55,599 bases of DNA. Origin: JBKBMT01 sp046295655 (GTDB lineage Bacteria > Pseudomonadota > Alphaproteobacteria > Rhodobacterales > Rhodobacteraceae). The number at the start of each line of letters is the position of its first letter. Within the stretch, counting starts at the first letter, position 1. Shown piece by piece: positions 34,560 to 42,246 of this stretch. The stretch lies in NCBI GenBank assembly GCA_046295655.1, contig JBKBMT010000009.1, positions 1-55,599 on the forward strand, given 5' to 3'. Both the position numbers and the translations under genes were made by a program. The notes under the pieces are model-generated. The model saw only the letters and a list, made by a program, of their open reading frames with translations, had not been told where the DNA came from and did no database searches.

Positions 34560-34641
34560 CCCCGGCGATGGCTCCTAGTGTCGCCGCACTCGATCGAACC
34601 GGCCGGCAAACGGCCGCACGAAACCACTCGGGAGGATTTCC

Positions 34642-35730
34642 ATGGATCGCCGTTCTTTCCTCAAGAAGGCTGCCGTCGGCGGCGCCACCGCCGCCGCCGC
34701 CTCGACGCTGGCCGCCCCGCTTTATGCGCAGGGCAACCGGACGCTCACCCTCGTCACCACCTGGGGCCGCGGCCTGGCCGGGGTGCACGACGCGGCCGAG
34801 CGTTGCGCCAACATGATCACCGCCATGACCGACGGTCAGCTGACCATCGATCTGAAGGCTGCGGGCGAACTCGTCGGTGCCTTCGAGGTGTTCGACGCGG
34901 TGTCCTCGGGCCAGGCGGACATGTACCACGGCGCCGACTACTACTGGGTCAACCAGCACCCCGCCTATGCCTATTATACCTGCGTGCCGATGGGCATGAC
35001 CTCGCTCGAGATGATCAACTGGTATTATTTCGACGGCGGCATGGAGCTGCATGACGAGCTGAACGAGATCTTCGGCCTCAAGGGCTTCCTTGCCGGCAAT
35101 ACCGGCATGCAGGGCGGCGGCTGGTTCCGGCAGGAAGTGAACAAGCCCGAGGACTTCAACGGCCTGAAGTTCCGCATGCCGGGCCTCGGCGGCCAGGCGC
35201 TGGGCCGGCTGGGCGCGAGTGTGCAGAACATCCCTGGCGGCGAGGTCTATCAGGCCCTGTCCTCGGGCGCGCTGGACGGCACCGAATGGATCGGCCCCTG
35301 GGCGGACGAGAAGATGGGCTTCCAGGAAGTCACCAAGATCTACTACACCGCAGGCTTCCACGAGCCCGCGGCGGCGCTGTCGCTGACCACCAACCGCGAA
35401 GTGTTCGAAAGCCTCACCCCGGCGCAGCAGAAGATCATCGAGATTGCTTCTGCCGAGGCGCACCAGTGGAACCTCGGACAGTTCCACTCGAATCACGGCG
35501 CGGCGCTGGAACGGCTGCGTGCTGCCGGCGTTCGTACGCTGGAGTTCTCGGACGAGATCTGGGACGCCTTCGCCCGGGTGTCGAAGGAGGTGATCGACCA
35601 GAACATGGGCGACGACCTGTTCCGCCGCACCACCGAAAGCTATCAGGCGTCGATGCGCAAATCGGCCTCGTGGCTGGCCCTTGGCGAAGGTCAGTATCAC
35701 GCCCAGCGCGCCCGGATCCTCGGCGCCTGA
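34642..35730 (+). CDS. TRAP transporter substrate-binding protein (DctP family)
   Basis: The protein has 362 residues. A twin-arginine signal peptide (MDRRSFLKKAAVGGATAAAA) is followed by a DctP domain close to the TakP-type 2-oxoacid binders, with KFRMPGLGGQALGRLG (carboxylate-binding Arg) and GALDGTEWIGPWAD. It captures an organic acid in the periplasm for the DctQM proteins encoded next. The exact substrate is unknown. The start follows GGGAGG. A hairpin after the gene may keep its mRNA level above that of the membrane genes. Confidence 0.94.
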   Translation: MDRRSFLKKAAVGGATAAAASTLAAPLYAQGNRTLTLVTTWGRGLAGVHDAAERCANMITAMTDGQLTIDLKAAGELVGAFEVFDAVSSGQADMYHGADYYWVNQHPAYAYYTCVPMGMTSLEMINWYYFDGGMELHDELNEIFGLKGFLAGNTGMQGGGWFRQEVNKPEDFNGLKFRMPGLGGQALGRLGASVQNIPGGEVYQALSSGALDGTEWIGPWADEKMGFQEVTKIYYTAGFHEPAAALSLTTNREVFESLTPAQQKIIEIASAEAHQWNLGQFHSNHGAALERLRAAGVRTLEFSDEIWDAFARVSKEVIDQNMGDDLFRRTTESYQASMRKSASWLALGEGQYHAQRARILGA

Positions 35731-35750
35731 GCAGGACCGCACTGCGGACA

Positions 35751-35778
35751 GGCCGCGACCCCGGGGCCGGTCGCGGCC
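35751..35778 (+). other. Hairpin between TRAP binding protein and membrane genes
   Basis: A 10-bp perfect GC stem (35751-35760 with 35769-35778), eight-base loop, no T run. Hairpins in this place often stabilise the binding-protein mRNA or limit read-through. Confidence 0.55.
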
Positions 35779-35832
35779 ATCGTCGCGACGCAAAGCCGGC
35801 GGGCGAGACCGGCTGACGGGAGGGGAAGGGTG

Positions 35833-36750
35833 ATGCTGGACGGCCTCTGGTGGGTGGTCTCGGGACTGGCGAACGGACTTGTGAATCTGGTCTGGGCGCT
35901 GTTCAACCCCGGCGCCTGGCTCGATTGGTCTGACCGGGAATCCTTCGGGCGGTTCATCTACTACGGTGCCAGCCAGGAGATGTTCTTCAGCCTGTTCGCC
36001 GTGGTGCTCTTGCTGACGGTCATCGGACTGGTCTGGAAGCCCTTCATGTGGGGCGGCGTGCGCGGGCTGGAGGGGTTCGCGAACATCCTCGGCCGCTTCT
36101 TCGCCTATGCCGGGCTCATCATGGTGCTGCAGCAGGTGATGATCGTCTTCCTGCAGCGGATCTTCCGGGTCAGCAGCATCGAGTTCGGGCCGCTGTCGAT
36201 CTTCGGCTACAACTTCCTTCCCGGAAGCCAGTTGTTCGGGTTCGACCTGCAATGGTGGGCCGAAGGACTGAAGCTCTACAACGCGATGGTGATCGTGCTG
36301 TGCGTCAGCTACACCTATGTGCAGGGCGGTCACGTCCGGGTGGACCTGTTCTACGCCAACGTCCGCTTCCGCACCAAGCGCGTGATCGATGCGTTGGGGG
36401 CGGTGTTCTTCATGATGCCGATGGCGGCGATCATCTGGATCTACGCCTGGTTCTTCATGTGGCGCCACCTCGTGACGCCGAACGTCTCGGCTTCCGAACG
36501 CTTGGACCAGATCATGCGCAAGGCGAATGTCATGCGCTGGAACGTCGAGACCATCGGTCCGAGCCCTGGGGGTTTCAACGCCTATTTCCTGTTCAAGGTG
36601 CTGATCGTCATCTTCGCGCTGCTGGTTTTTCTGCAGGCTATCGCGGTGCTGTGGCGCGCGATCCTCGAATGGCGCGAGGGACCGGAGGCCGAGAACCGCT
36701 ATCTCGACAAGGACGTTCTCGAACAGTCAGACGCCGTGAAGGCGCATTGA
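35833..36750 (+). CDS. TRAP transporter small permease (DctQ type, long)
   Basis: 305 residues, against about 160-200 for a usual DctQ. Four membrane helices can be seen, at about 50-70, 95-115, 150-170 and 190-215 and a fifth near the end. The centre NAMVIVLCVSYTYVQGGHVRVDLFY is the DctQ core. The long N terminus and the extra loop before the last helix are family extensions seen in mannitol/chloroaromatic-type TRAP systems. The ATG at 35833 is preferred over GTG 35830. Part of a P-Q-M operon. Confidence 0.88.
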   Translation: MLDGLWWVVSGLANGLVNLVWALFNPGAWLDWSDRESFGRFIYYGASQEMFFSLFAVVLLLTVIGLVWKPFMWGGVRGLEGFANILGRFFAYAGLIMVLQQVMIVFLQRIFRVSSIEFGPLSIFGYNFLPGSQLFGFDLQWWAEGLKLYNAMVIVLCVSYTYVQGGHVRVDLFYANVRFRTKRVIDALGAVFFMMPMAAIIWIYAWFFMWRHLVTPNVSASERLDQIMRKANVMRWNVETIGPSPGGFNAYFLFKVLIVIFALLVFLQAIAVLWRAILEWREGPEAENRYLDKDVLEQSDAVKAH

Positions 36751-36769
36751 GAAGGGGCAGGGGGAAGGA

Positions 36770-39127
36770 ATGTTCCTGGGTCTCGACGGTGTCGAAATCG
36801 GCATCATCATCGTCTTCCTGTGCCTGTTCGGCGGGATCATCTCGGGCTTTCCGGTGGCCTTCGCCATCGGCGGCTCGGGGATCATCGCCTTCAGCATCAT
36901 CGCCGGGCTGGACAGCGCGGGGCTGCTGACCCACGCCAGCGTCGACAGCAACTCGGCCGAATATCGGGCCCTGCTGGCGCAGGGGGTCGCCCAGATCGAC
37001 ATAACGACATTCCGATACCCCGACCTGCCCAGGGTCGAGCGACCGTTGTTCCCGAACGGCTGGGAACAGGCGGTTGACCGCAACCTGTCGTTCATCGTCA
37101 ACCGGATGAACGAGCGGGTCATCGCCGGGCAGTCGATCGAGACGCTGCTGGCGGTGCTGATGTTCGTGATGATGGGCATCGCGCTGGAGCGCTCGAAGAT
37201 CGCCAACGACCTGCTGACCACCATGGCGCGGGTATTCGGCACGCTGCCCGGCGGACTTGCGGTGGCAGTCGTGGTCGTCGGTGCCTTCCTTGCCGCCTCG
37301 ACCGGCATCGTCGGCGCGACGGTGGTGACGATGGGCCTTCTGTCGCTGCCGACCATGCTGCGGGCGGGCTACAGTCCGCAACTCGCCACCGGCGTCATTG
37401 CCGCCTCGGGCACGCTGGGCCAGATCATTCCGCCTTCGATCGTGATCGTCCTTCTGGGCACGATGGCGGGCGATCTCTATGCCGCCGGACAGGAAACCCG
37501 CGCCGCCGCCGCCGGCTGTTCGGACGCGCTGACCTATCTCGGGCGTGCCGCCGTCATTTCGGTCGGCACGCTGTTCCAGGCGGCGATCCTGCCGGGCATC
37601 CTGCTGGCCTTCCTCTACGCGGCCTATGCCTTCGGTTTCGCCCTGTTGAACCCGGCCGCCGCGCCGCCGGTGCAGCTCGGCGCCACCAATGCCGAGCCGA
37701 TCACCCGGTCCGAGGCCACCACCTGGTTTCTGGCCGCGCCCTTCGCCATCATCGGCGGTCTGATCCTGCTGTCCTCGGTCAACCTCGTCGGAAGCCAGGA
37801 TGTGACGGTCAGCTCCTTCACCGAACAGACCCGGGCGGCAGAGCTGCGCACCAACGTGTCGGACCGCTGCCGCGAGAGCATGATCGCGCTGCACGGCCAG
37901 GAGCGCTGGGACCGTGCGGTGGCCCAGCAGCAGGCCATCGATGCCGCCGGCGGCGCGCAGCAGACGCAGCGCCGGACCCCCGAACAGATGGAGGCTGCGC
38001 GCCAGGCCGCCATCGCGGCGGCAGCACCGATCGGCTCAGGGGTTGCCACGCTGGTGGTGCTGCTGGGCCTGATCCTGACCACCGCCCGCGGCGTTGCCCC
38101 CTCGGCCGACCCGCGGCCGCTGCTGATCGGGGGCGCGGCGCTGCTGGCGGTGCTGGCGGCGGATGCGCTGCTGATCCCGCCAACCATGAGTTCGGGCACC
38201 GCCTGGCTGATCCTTGCGCTCCCCTTCGCGGTGGCGCTATGGGCCTGCGCCGAAGGGGTGCGGCGGCTGGCGCGGAACGAACTGATCCGGGTGGTCTTTC
38301 CGCCGCTCGTGCTGATCGTCGCGGTGCTTGGCTCGATCCTGGGCGGCATCACCAATCCGACGCCGGCGGCGGCGCTGGGGGCGGCCGGCGCGATCATGCT
38401 GTCGGCCTATCGCAAGCTGCGGGACGAGAACCGGTCCGGGCGGATCATCATCATCGCGTCCTTCGCGGTGATCGTCATGATCCTCGTCGGGGTGAACTTC
38501 GACCTGCGCATCCGGGTCGGCACGCCCAGCTGGGAACAGTGGGTCGCCTTCATCATCGCCCAGGCGGCGTATCACCTCGCCTTCCTCGGCCTCGTCTATG
38601 CGCTGTGGGTGCTGTGGCGGACCTCGGTGCTGAGCCCCGTGGTGCGCGAGACGGCGAAGGTCACGACGATGGTGTTCGCCATCCTGATCGGAAGCCAGCT
38701 TCTGAACCTCGTGCTCATCTCCTTCGGGGGCGAGCACCATATCCAGAGCTTCCTGCGCAGCTTCGACAACGAGGCGGTGGTGTTCCTCATCGTCATGCTG
38801 GTGCTGTTCATCCTGGGCTTCGTGCTGGATTTTCTGGAAATCATCTACATCGTCGTCCCGATCGTCGGCCCCGTGATCTATGGCGGCACGCTGGATCCGG
38901 CCTGGGTGACCATCATGATCGCCGTCAACCTGCAGACGAGCTTCCTGACCCCGCCGTTCGGCTTCGCCCTGTTCTATCTGCGCGGGGTGGCGCCGCCGCA
39001 GGTGACGACGCGGCACATCTATGCCGGGGTCATCCCCTTCGTGCTGATCCAGGTGGTCGGGCTTGGGCTGCTGTGGCTGTTCCCGGAGGTCGTGACCATC
39101 GTCCCCGCGCTGCTGCCCGCAAACTGA
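36770..39127 (+). CDS. TRAP transporter large permease (DctM type, expanded)
   Basis: 785 residues, about 350 more than a standard DctM. It keeps the DctM core at the front (GIIIVFLCLFGGIISGFPVAFAIG) and the ends (GFVLDFLEIIYIVVPI, FLTPPFGFALFYLRG). Two inserts stand out: residues 45-110 after the first helices, and about 345-500 with a soluble Gln-rich segment plus extra helices. It transports the substrate using the sodium gradient, as all TRAP systems do. It lies 19 bases after dctQ. No frameshift was seen. Confidence 0.9.
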   Translation: MFLGLDGVEIGIIIVFLCLFGGIISGFPVAFAIGGSGIIAFSIIAGLDSAGLLTHASVDSNSAEYRALLAQGVAQIDITTFRYPDLPRVERPLFPNGWEQAVDRNLSFIVNRMNERVIAGQSIETLLAVLMFVMMGIALERSKIANDLLTTMARVFGTLPGGLAVAVVVVGAFLAASTGIVGATVVTMGLLSLPTMLRAGYSPQLATGVIAASGTLGQIIPPSIVIVLLGTMAGDLYAAGQETRAAAAGCSDALTYLGRAAVISVGTLFQAAILPGILLAFLYAAYAFGFALLNPAAAPPVQLGATNAEPITRSEATTWFLAAPFAIIGGLILLSSVNLVGSQDVTVSSFTEQTRAAELRTNVSDRCRESMIALHGQERWDRAVAQQQAIDAAGGAQQTQRRTPEQMEAARQAAIAAAAPIGSGVATLVVLLGLILTTARGVAPSADPRPLLIGGAALLAVLAADALLIPPTMSSGTAWLILALPFAVALWACAEGVRRLARNELIRVVFPPLVLIVAVLGSILGGITNPTPAAALGAAGAIMLSAYRKLRDENRSGRIIIIASFAVIVMILVGVNFDLRIRVGTPSWEQWVAFIIAQAAYHLAFLGLVYALWVLWRTSVLSPVVRETAKVTTMVFAILIGSQLLNLVLISFGGEHHIQSFLRSFDNEAVVFLIVMLVLFILGFVLDFLEIIYIVVPIVGPVIYGGTLDPAWVTIMIAVNLQTSFLTPPFGFALFYLRGVAPPQVTTRHIYAGVIPFVLIQVVGLGLLWLFPEVVTIVPALLPAN

Positions 39128-39147
39128 GGCGCGCGGGCACCGGCCGT

Positions 39148-39750
39148 TCAGGCGAGGGCGGTGTTGCCGTTGCTCAGCACCGACTGGGTCGCTCCGTCCA
39201 CGCCCGAGAACATGTCCTCGCCCGCGTCGAGGTGCAGCAGCGCCGCAAGCCGGGCGCGGGCGCGGCTGGCCCGGCTTTTCACCGTGCCGACGGCGACGCC
39301 CATCATCTCGGCCGCTTCCTCGCAGGAAAAGCCCGAGGCACCGACCAGGATCAGCACCTCACGATGCTCGGCGGACAGCTGGTCGAACGCCACGCGGAAA
39401 TCGTTGAACGCAAGCTTGCCGTCATGCGCCGGCCGGCTGACGAGGGTGGCAGCATGCAGCCCGTCGCTGTCCTGGACCTCGCGCTTCATCTTGCGGCGGT
39501 TCGAATAGAATGTGTTGCGCAGGATGGTGAACAGCCAGGCGCGCAGGTTGGTGGCCGGGTCGAACTTGTCGATGTTCGTCCACGCCTTCACGATCGTGTC
39601 CTGCACAAGATCGTCGGCCGCGGCGCCGTTGCGCGTCAGCGACAGCGCGAAGGCGCGGAGCGCAGGCAGGTGATCGGGCAGGGCATCGCGCGGATCCTGC
39701 GGCGCTGCGCCGTTGCGCGCGCCGGACTCGGCGGGTTGCATGGCGGTCAT
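39148..39750 (-). CDS. ecfG: RNA polymerase sigma factor, EcfG family
   Basis: 200 residues. Sigma2 (about 26-95, with DDLVQDTIVKAWTNIDKF and NLRAWLFTILRNTFYSNRRK) and sigma4 (about 115-175, with LSAEHREVLILVGASGFSCEEAAEMMGVAVGTVKSRASRARARL). It is the general stress sigma factor of alphaproteobacteria, held by NepR. I chose ATG 39750, which overlaps the nepR stop (ATGA). The longer in-frame reading through nepR is not plausible. It is expected to control its own promoter and the genes listed below. Confidence 0.93.
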   Translation of the reverse strand: MTAMQPAESGARNGAAPQDPRDALPDHLPALRAFALSLTRNGAAADDLVQDTIVKAWTNIDKFDPATNLRAWLFTILRNTFYSNRRKMKREVQDSDGLHAATLVSRPAHDGKLAFNDFRVAFDQLSAEHREVLILVGASGFSCEEAAEMMGVAVGTVKSRASRARARLAALLHLDAGEDMFSGVDGATQSVLSNGNTALA

Positions 39751-39920
39751 TCCCTGCGTTCCTTCCTGCGAAGCTCGTCCAGAAGCTCTGCGAACCGCTG
39801 CGGCAGCGGCTGGTTCAGGGCATCCTGATACACCCGGCCCAGGTTCTCGTCGATCTGCTGCCGCAATCGTTGCCGGTCGTGGCCGTTCTCCGGCGCCTGG
39901 GATTGTCCTGCGCTGCTCAT
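39747..39920 (-). CDS. nepR: Anti-sigma factor NepR
   Basis: 57 residues. The core IDENLGRVYQDALNQPLPQRF and LLDELRRKE matches NepR, which holds EcfG until phosphorylated PhyR takes it away. The start ATG 39920 is chosen; TTG at 39965 would add 15 residues but lies in the promoter. It overlaps ecfG by four bases, so sigma and anti-sigma are coupled. Confidence 0.9.
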   Translation of the reverse strand: MSSAGQSQAPENGHDRQRLRQQIDENLGRVYQDALNQPLPQRFAELLDELRRKERRE

Positions 39921-39957
39921 TTCGCATCCATCGGATAGGTTCTTCTTGCCGTCGCGC

Positions 39958-39988
39958 GGAACCAACGCAACTATTCGGCGTTGGTTCC
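39958..39988. promoter_or_regulatory. Bidirectional, palindromic EcfG promoter
   Basis: A perfect 11-bp inverted repeat, GGAACCAACGC (39958-39968) and GCGTTGGTTCC (39978-39988), nine bases apart. On the + strand it contains GGAAC (39958-39962), 16 bases, CGTT (39979-39982), aimed at phyR. On the minus strand it contains GGAAC (39984-39988), 16 bases, CGTT (39964-39967), aimed at nepR-ecfG. Both promoters use the same bases, so the two directions probably compete for the enzyme. Confidence 0.9.
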
Positions 39989-40018
39989 ACGCTTCTCCCA
40001 GAAAAAAGGACAGCCGGG

Positions 40019-40828
40019 ATGGTCAATCAAGCGAGTGGCGACAGGATCGAGGAACTGGGCGCCGCATTGCCCTACCTGCGCAGATATGCGCGTGCCCTGA
40101 CCGGGAACCAGGGGTCCGGCGACCGTTTCGCCGCTGCCACGCTCGAGGCGCTGCTGGTCGATGACAGCGTTCTGGACGCGGCGGCGAATGCCCGCGAGGG
40201 CCTGTTCCGCGCCTTCCACGCGGTCTGGTCCAGCGCCGGCGCGCCGGTGGACGAGGCCGATACCGCGCTCGGTCGCAGGGCCCAGATGCACATGGAAAGA
40301 CTTACCCCGAACACCCGCGAGGCCCTGCTGCTGAACTCGATCGAGGGGTTCGACACCGCCGCGATCAGCCGGATCATGCAGGTCTCCGAGGACGAGGCGG
40401 CGGACCTGATCGACATCGCGGTGCGCGAGATGGCGCAGTCGATCGCCGGGCGGGTGATGATCATCGAGGACGAGGCGATCATCGCCATGGACATTCGCGC
40501 CATCGTCGAGGAGATGGGGCATTCCGTCACCGGCATCGCCCGCACCCGCACCGAGGCGGTGGCGCTGGCCGGGCGCGAGCCGCCCGACATGATCCTTGCG
40601 GATATCCAGCTGGCGGACAATTCCTCGGGCATCGACGCGGTCAACGACATCCTGCGCGACTTCCCGGAGTTGCCGGTGGTGTTCATCACCGCCTTTCCCG
40701 AACGGCTGCTGACCGGTGAGCGGCCGGAACCGGCCTTCCTGATCACCAAGCCCTATGTCGAGGATCAGGTGCGTTCGGCGGTCAGCCAGGCGATGTTCTT
40801 CGCCTCGACCGAGACGCTGGCGCGCTGA
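40019..40828 (+). CDS. phyR: Response regulator PhyR (sigma-like plus receiver)
   Basis: 269 residues. The N-terminal sigma-like domain (1-140) mimics EcfG and binds NepR. The C-terminal receiver (146-262) has the DE pair at 151-152 and phospho-acceptor Asp195 (ILADIQLAD). When phosphorylated it frees EcfG from NepR. The start ATG 40019 follows AAAAAAGGA. A longer reading frame begins in the nepR region but carries no domain. Transcription comes from the palindromic promoter. Confidence 0.96.
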   Translation: MVNQASGDRIEELGAALPYLRRYARALTGNQGSGDRFAAATLEALLVDDSVLDAAANAREGLFRAFHAVWSSAGAPVDEADTALGRRAQMHMERLTPNTREALLLNSIEGFDTAAISRIMQVSEDEAADLIDIAVREMAQSIAGRVMIIEDEAIIAMDIRAIVEEMGHSVTGIARTRTEAVALAGREPPDMILADIQLADNSSGIDAVNDILRDFPELPVVFITAFPERLLTGERPEPAFLITKPYVEDQVRSAVSQAMFFASTETLAR

Positions 40829-40838
40829 CCCGGTCCGA

Positions 40839-40868
40839 GCCGGCCCCGGCACAGGAACCGGGGCCGGC
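40839..40868 (+). terminator. Hairpin after phyR
   Basis: An 11-bp perfect GC stem (40839-40849 with 40858-40868), eight-base loop. There is no T run, so it is a weak terminator. The right arm overlaps the next EcfG promoter. Confidence 0.5.
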
Positions 40869-40879
40869 AGGACTTCGTT
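40854..40879 (+). promoter_or_regulatory. EcfG promoter for the secreted protein gene
   Basis: GGAAC at 40854-40858, 17 bases, CGTT at 40876-40879. The -10 box ends 52 bases before the ATG at 40932. Its -35 box lies in the hairpin of phyR. Confidence 0.75.
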
Positions 40880-40931
40880 GGTTCGGGCACGGCCGGGCAT
40901 CCCGGCAGACCCAACCAATGAGGAGACGACC

Positions 40932-41405
40932 ATGTTTCGCAGACTTTCCCTGACCGCTGCTGCGCTCATGATGACGAGCGCCGCGGCGATTGCCGACGCC
41001 CGCACCGTATCGGACGTGCGGGTGACGGCCGATCTGGCCGCCGTCCAGAACCCCGAGGCCGGGGCCTTCTGGGCCAATGTCGAGGCCGATCTGACCAATG
41101 CGATCGCCGAACGCGTGGCCGACCGCACCGCCGAGGACGGCGTCGGGATCGAGGTGCGCATCGACGGGCTGGCGCTGGCCAACAGCTTCGACATGATGTG
41201 GGGCGGTGCCAGCGCCGAGGACGTCCGGATGGACGGGCTGGTGCTGTTCCAGAGCCCCGGCCGGAGCGACGCCTACAATCTGACGGTCAGCCTCGCCCGC
41301 CCGGCGACGGTGGACGGTGTGCCGGTTCTGGCGCGGGATTCGGCGCTGTACTACGACGCAATGGTGGCGGCCTTTGCCGACCATGTGGTGGCCTCGCTCG
41401 ACTGA
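40932..41405 (+). CDS. Exported protein of unknown function, stress regulon
   Basis: 157 residues with a Sec signal peptide (MFRRLSLTAAALMMTSAAAIADA). The mature protein of about 135 residues has no domain I recognise. It is rich in Ala, Asp and Val and contains VEADLTNAIAERVADRT and a conserved-looking FDMMWGGASAEDVRMDG. A strong EcfG promoter is in front, so a stress role in the envelope is inferred. The ribosome-binding site is GAGGAGA. Its function cannot be guessed further. Confidence 0.75.
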   Translation: MFRRLSLTAAALMMTSAAAIADARTVSDVRVTADLAAVQNPEAGAFWANVEADLTNAIAERVADRTAEDGVGIEVRIDGLALANSFDMMWGGASAEDVRMDGLVLFQSPGRSDAYNLTVSLARPATVDGVPVLARDSALYYDAMVAAFADHVVASLD

Positions 41406-41432
41406 TCGCGGCCAGGCTTGTCGCACCCGACG

Positions 41433-41461
41433 GACCCCGGGCCTCTTGCCCGGGGTCTTTT
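41433..41461 (+). terminator. Terminator after the exported protein gene
   Basis: A 10-bp stem (41433-41442 with 41448-41457), five-base loop, TTTT at 41458-41461. Confidence 0.88.
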
Positions 41462-41477
41462 CGTTGTGCGGGGCCCG

Positions 41478-41516
41478 GAAAAGAAATTCCGGCGCGATCC
41501 GGGGGGATCGCGCCGG
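41478..41516 (-). terminator. Terminator of the candidate small RNA
   Basis: Perfect 12-bp hairpin (41489-41500 with 41505-41516) with a four-base loop. Reading the minus strand, AATTTCTTTT follows at 41479-41488. Confidence 0.65.
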
Positions 41517-41643
41517 CAGTCGGGGACAGGTGACGTGGCCGGATCGGGCCGGGGATGCCCGATCCGGCCGTACCAGGGACAGTACTGGCGGCGAGGGATA
41601 CCGCCTCCGGGACCGACGAGGGACAGCGTTCGACCCCAGACAT
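41479..41643 (-). ncRNA. Candidate EcfG-dependent small RNA
   Basis: The region 41462-41785 (about 320 bases) has no gene. On the minus strand an exact EcfG promoter lies at 41650-41674. About 165 bases downstream are structured and contain no convincing ORF. There are two strong hairpins: 13 bp (41537-41549 with 41557-41569) and 12 bp (41489-41500 with 41505-41516). The second is followed by AATTTCTTTT. CUGUCCC occurs three times in the RNA (+ strand GGGACAG at 41523, 41576, 41620). C-rich loops that bind Shine-Dalgarno sites occur in other alphaproteobacterial stress RNAs such as GsrN. Not known to me as a described RNA; expression is unproven. Confidence 0.6.
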
Positions 41644-41649
41644 CCGCCC

Positions 41650-41674
41650 AACGCGCGCACCGGGTGTCGGTTCC
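41650..41674 (-). promoter_or_regulatory. EcfG promoter with no protein gene behind it
   Basis: On the minus strand: GGAAC (41670-41674), 16 bases, CGTT (41650-41653). Predicted start near 41643. It drives the candidate small RNA. Confidence 0.75.
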
Positions 41675-41732
41675 GCAATTTTGATAATTTTCCGGGCGGG
41701 TTCGGCGACGTTCTTCGATCTGCGCAAAGACA

Positions 41733-41761
41733 GACGCCGGCCGCGCGAGGCGACCGGCGTC
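41733..41761 (-). terminator. Terminator after the DUF1328 gene
   Basis: An 11-bp stem with one mismatch (41733-41743 with 41751-41761), followed on the minus strand by TGTCTTTG. Moderate. Confidence 0.45.
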
Positions 41762-41785
41762 GGTGAGGCGTCAGGGGGCCTGATG

Positions 41786-41959
41786 TCAGACCGGCGGACG
41801 GCCGCGGAGCGCGCGCGCCACCATCGCCACGACGAACAGGACGAGGAAGATGAAGAACAGGATCTGCGCGATCGAGGCAGAGGCGCCTGCGATCCCGCCG
41901 AACCCCAGGGCCGCGGCGATCAGCGCCACGACGAGGAAGGTAAGGGCCCATCCGAGCAT
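41786..41959 (-). CDS. Small membrane protein, DUF1328 family
   Basis: 57 residues with two membrane helices (about 4-24 and 31-49). The pattern MLGWALTFLVVALIAAALGFGG is the DUF1328 (YtjA-like) start. Members are often stress- or stationary-phase-induced and their function is unknown. The ribosome-binding site is AAGGAG. An exact EcfG promoter lies at 42015-42039. Confidence 0.9.
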   Translation of the reverse strand: MLGWALTFLVVALIAAALGFGGIAGASASIAQILFFIFLVLFVVAMVARALRGRPPV

Positions 41960-42014
41960 GATATTCTCCTTGATGCGGTTCGAGTTGCGGGCGCTGAGGC
42001 CCCATGCCGGTTGA

Positions 42015-42039
42015 ACGCGCAGGCGCCGCCCGGGTTCCC
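42015..42039 (-). promoter_or_regulatory. EcfG promoter of the DUF1328 gene
   Basis: On the minus strand: GGAAC (42035-42039), 16 bases, CGTT (42015-42018). It is 56 bases before the ATG. Confidence 0.78.
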
Positions 42040-42083
42040 TGGGCGATCCCCGGCGCCTGCGGTTGTCGCCCTCGCCTCCCGCG

Positions 42084-42108
42084 GGAACCGGCGCGCCCGG
42101 CGCGCGTT
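42084..42108 (+). promoter_or_regulatory. EcfG promoter of the small membrane protein pair
   Basis: GGAAC (42084-42088), 16 bases, CGTT (42105-42108), 60 bases before the ATG at 42169. It is on the opposite strand to the DUF1328 promoter and only 45 bases away. Confidence 0.78.
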
Positions 42109-42168
42109 TCCCCGATGCAGACCGGCCAGCCCTGCGGGTCGGCACATCCCAACGAACGGAGACAATGC

Positions 42169-42246
42169 ATGCGCGGTATCCTTGCCTGGCTGATCGGCAT
42201 TCCGATCCCGATCATCATCCTGCTCTATCTGTTCGGAGTGTTCTGA
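42169..42246 (+). CDS. 25-residue membrane microprotein
   Basis: The whole protein is one short helix: MRGILAWLIGIPIPIIILLY followed by LFGVF. It is too short for normal gene finders. Its ATG lies 60 bases after an EcfG promoter and its stop is fused to the next start (TGATG). Similar single-helix peptides with the IGIPIPIIILL core are seen in other proteobacteria, from memory. Function unknown. Confidence 0.7.
   Translation: MRGILAWLIGIPIPIIILLYLFGVF

Noticed and set aside
41462..41478. A small peptide gene in the 320-base gap.
   Set aside because: No start with a ribosome-binding site and a coding-like frame was found on either strand. The hairpins fit an RNA better.
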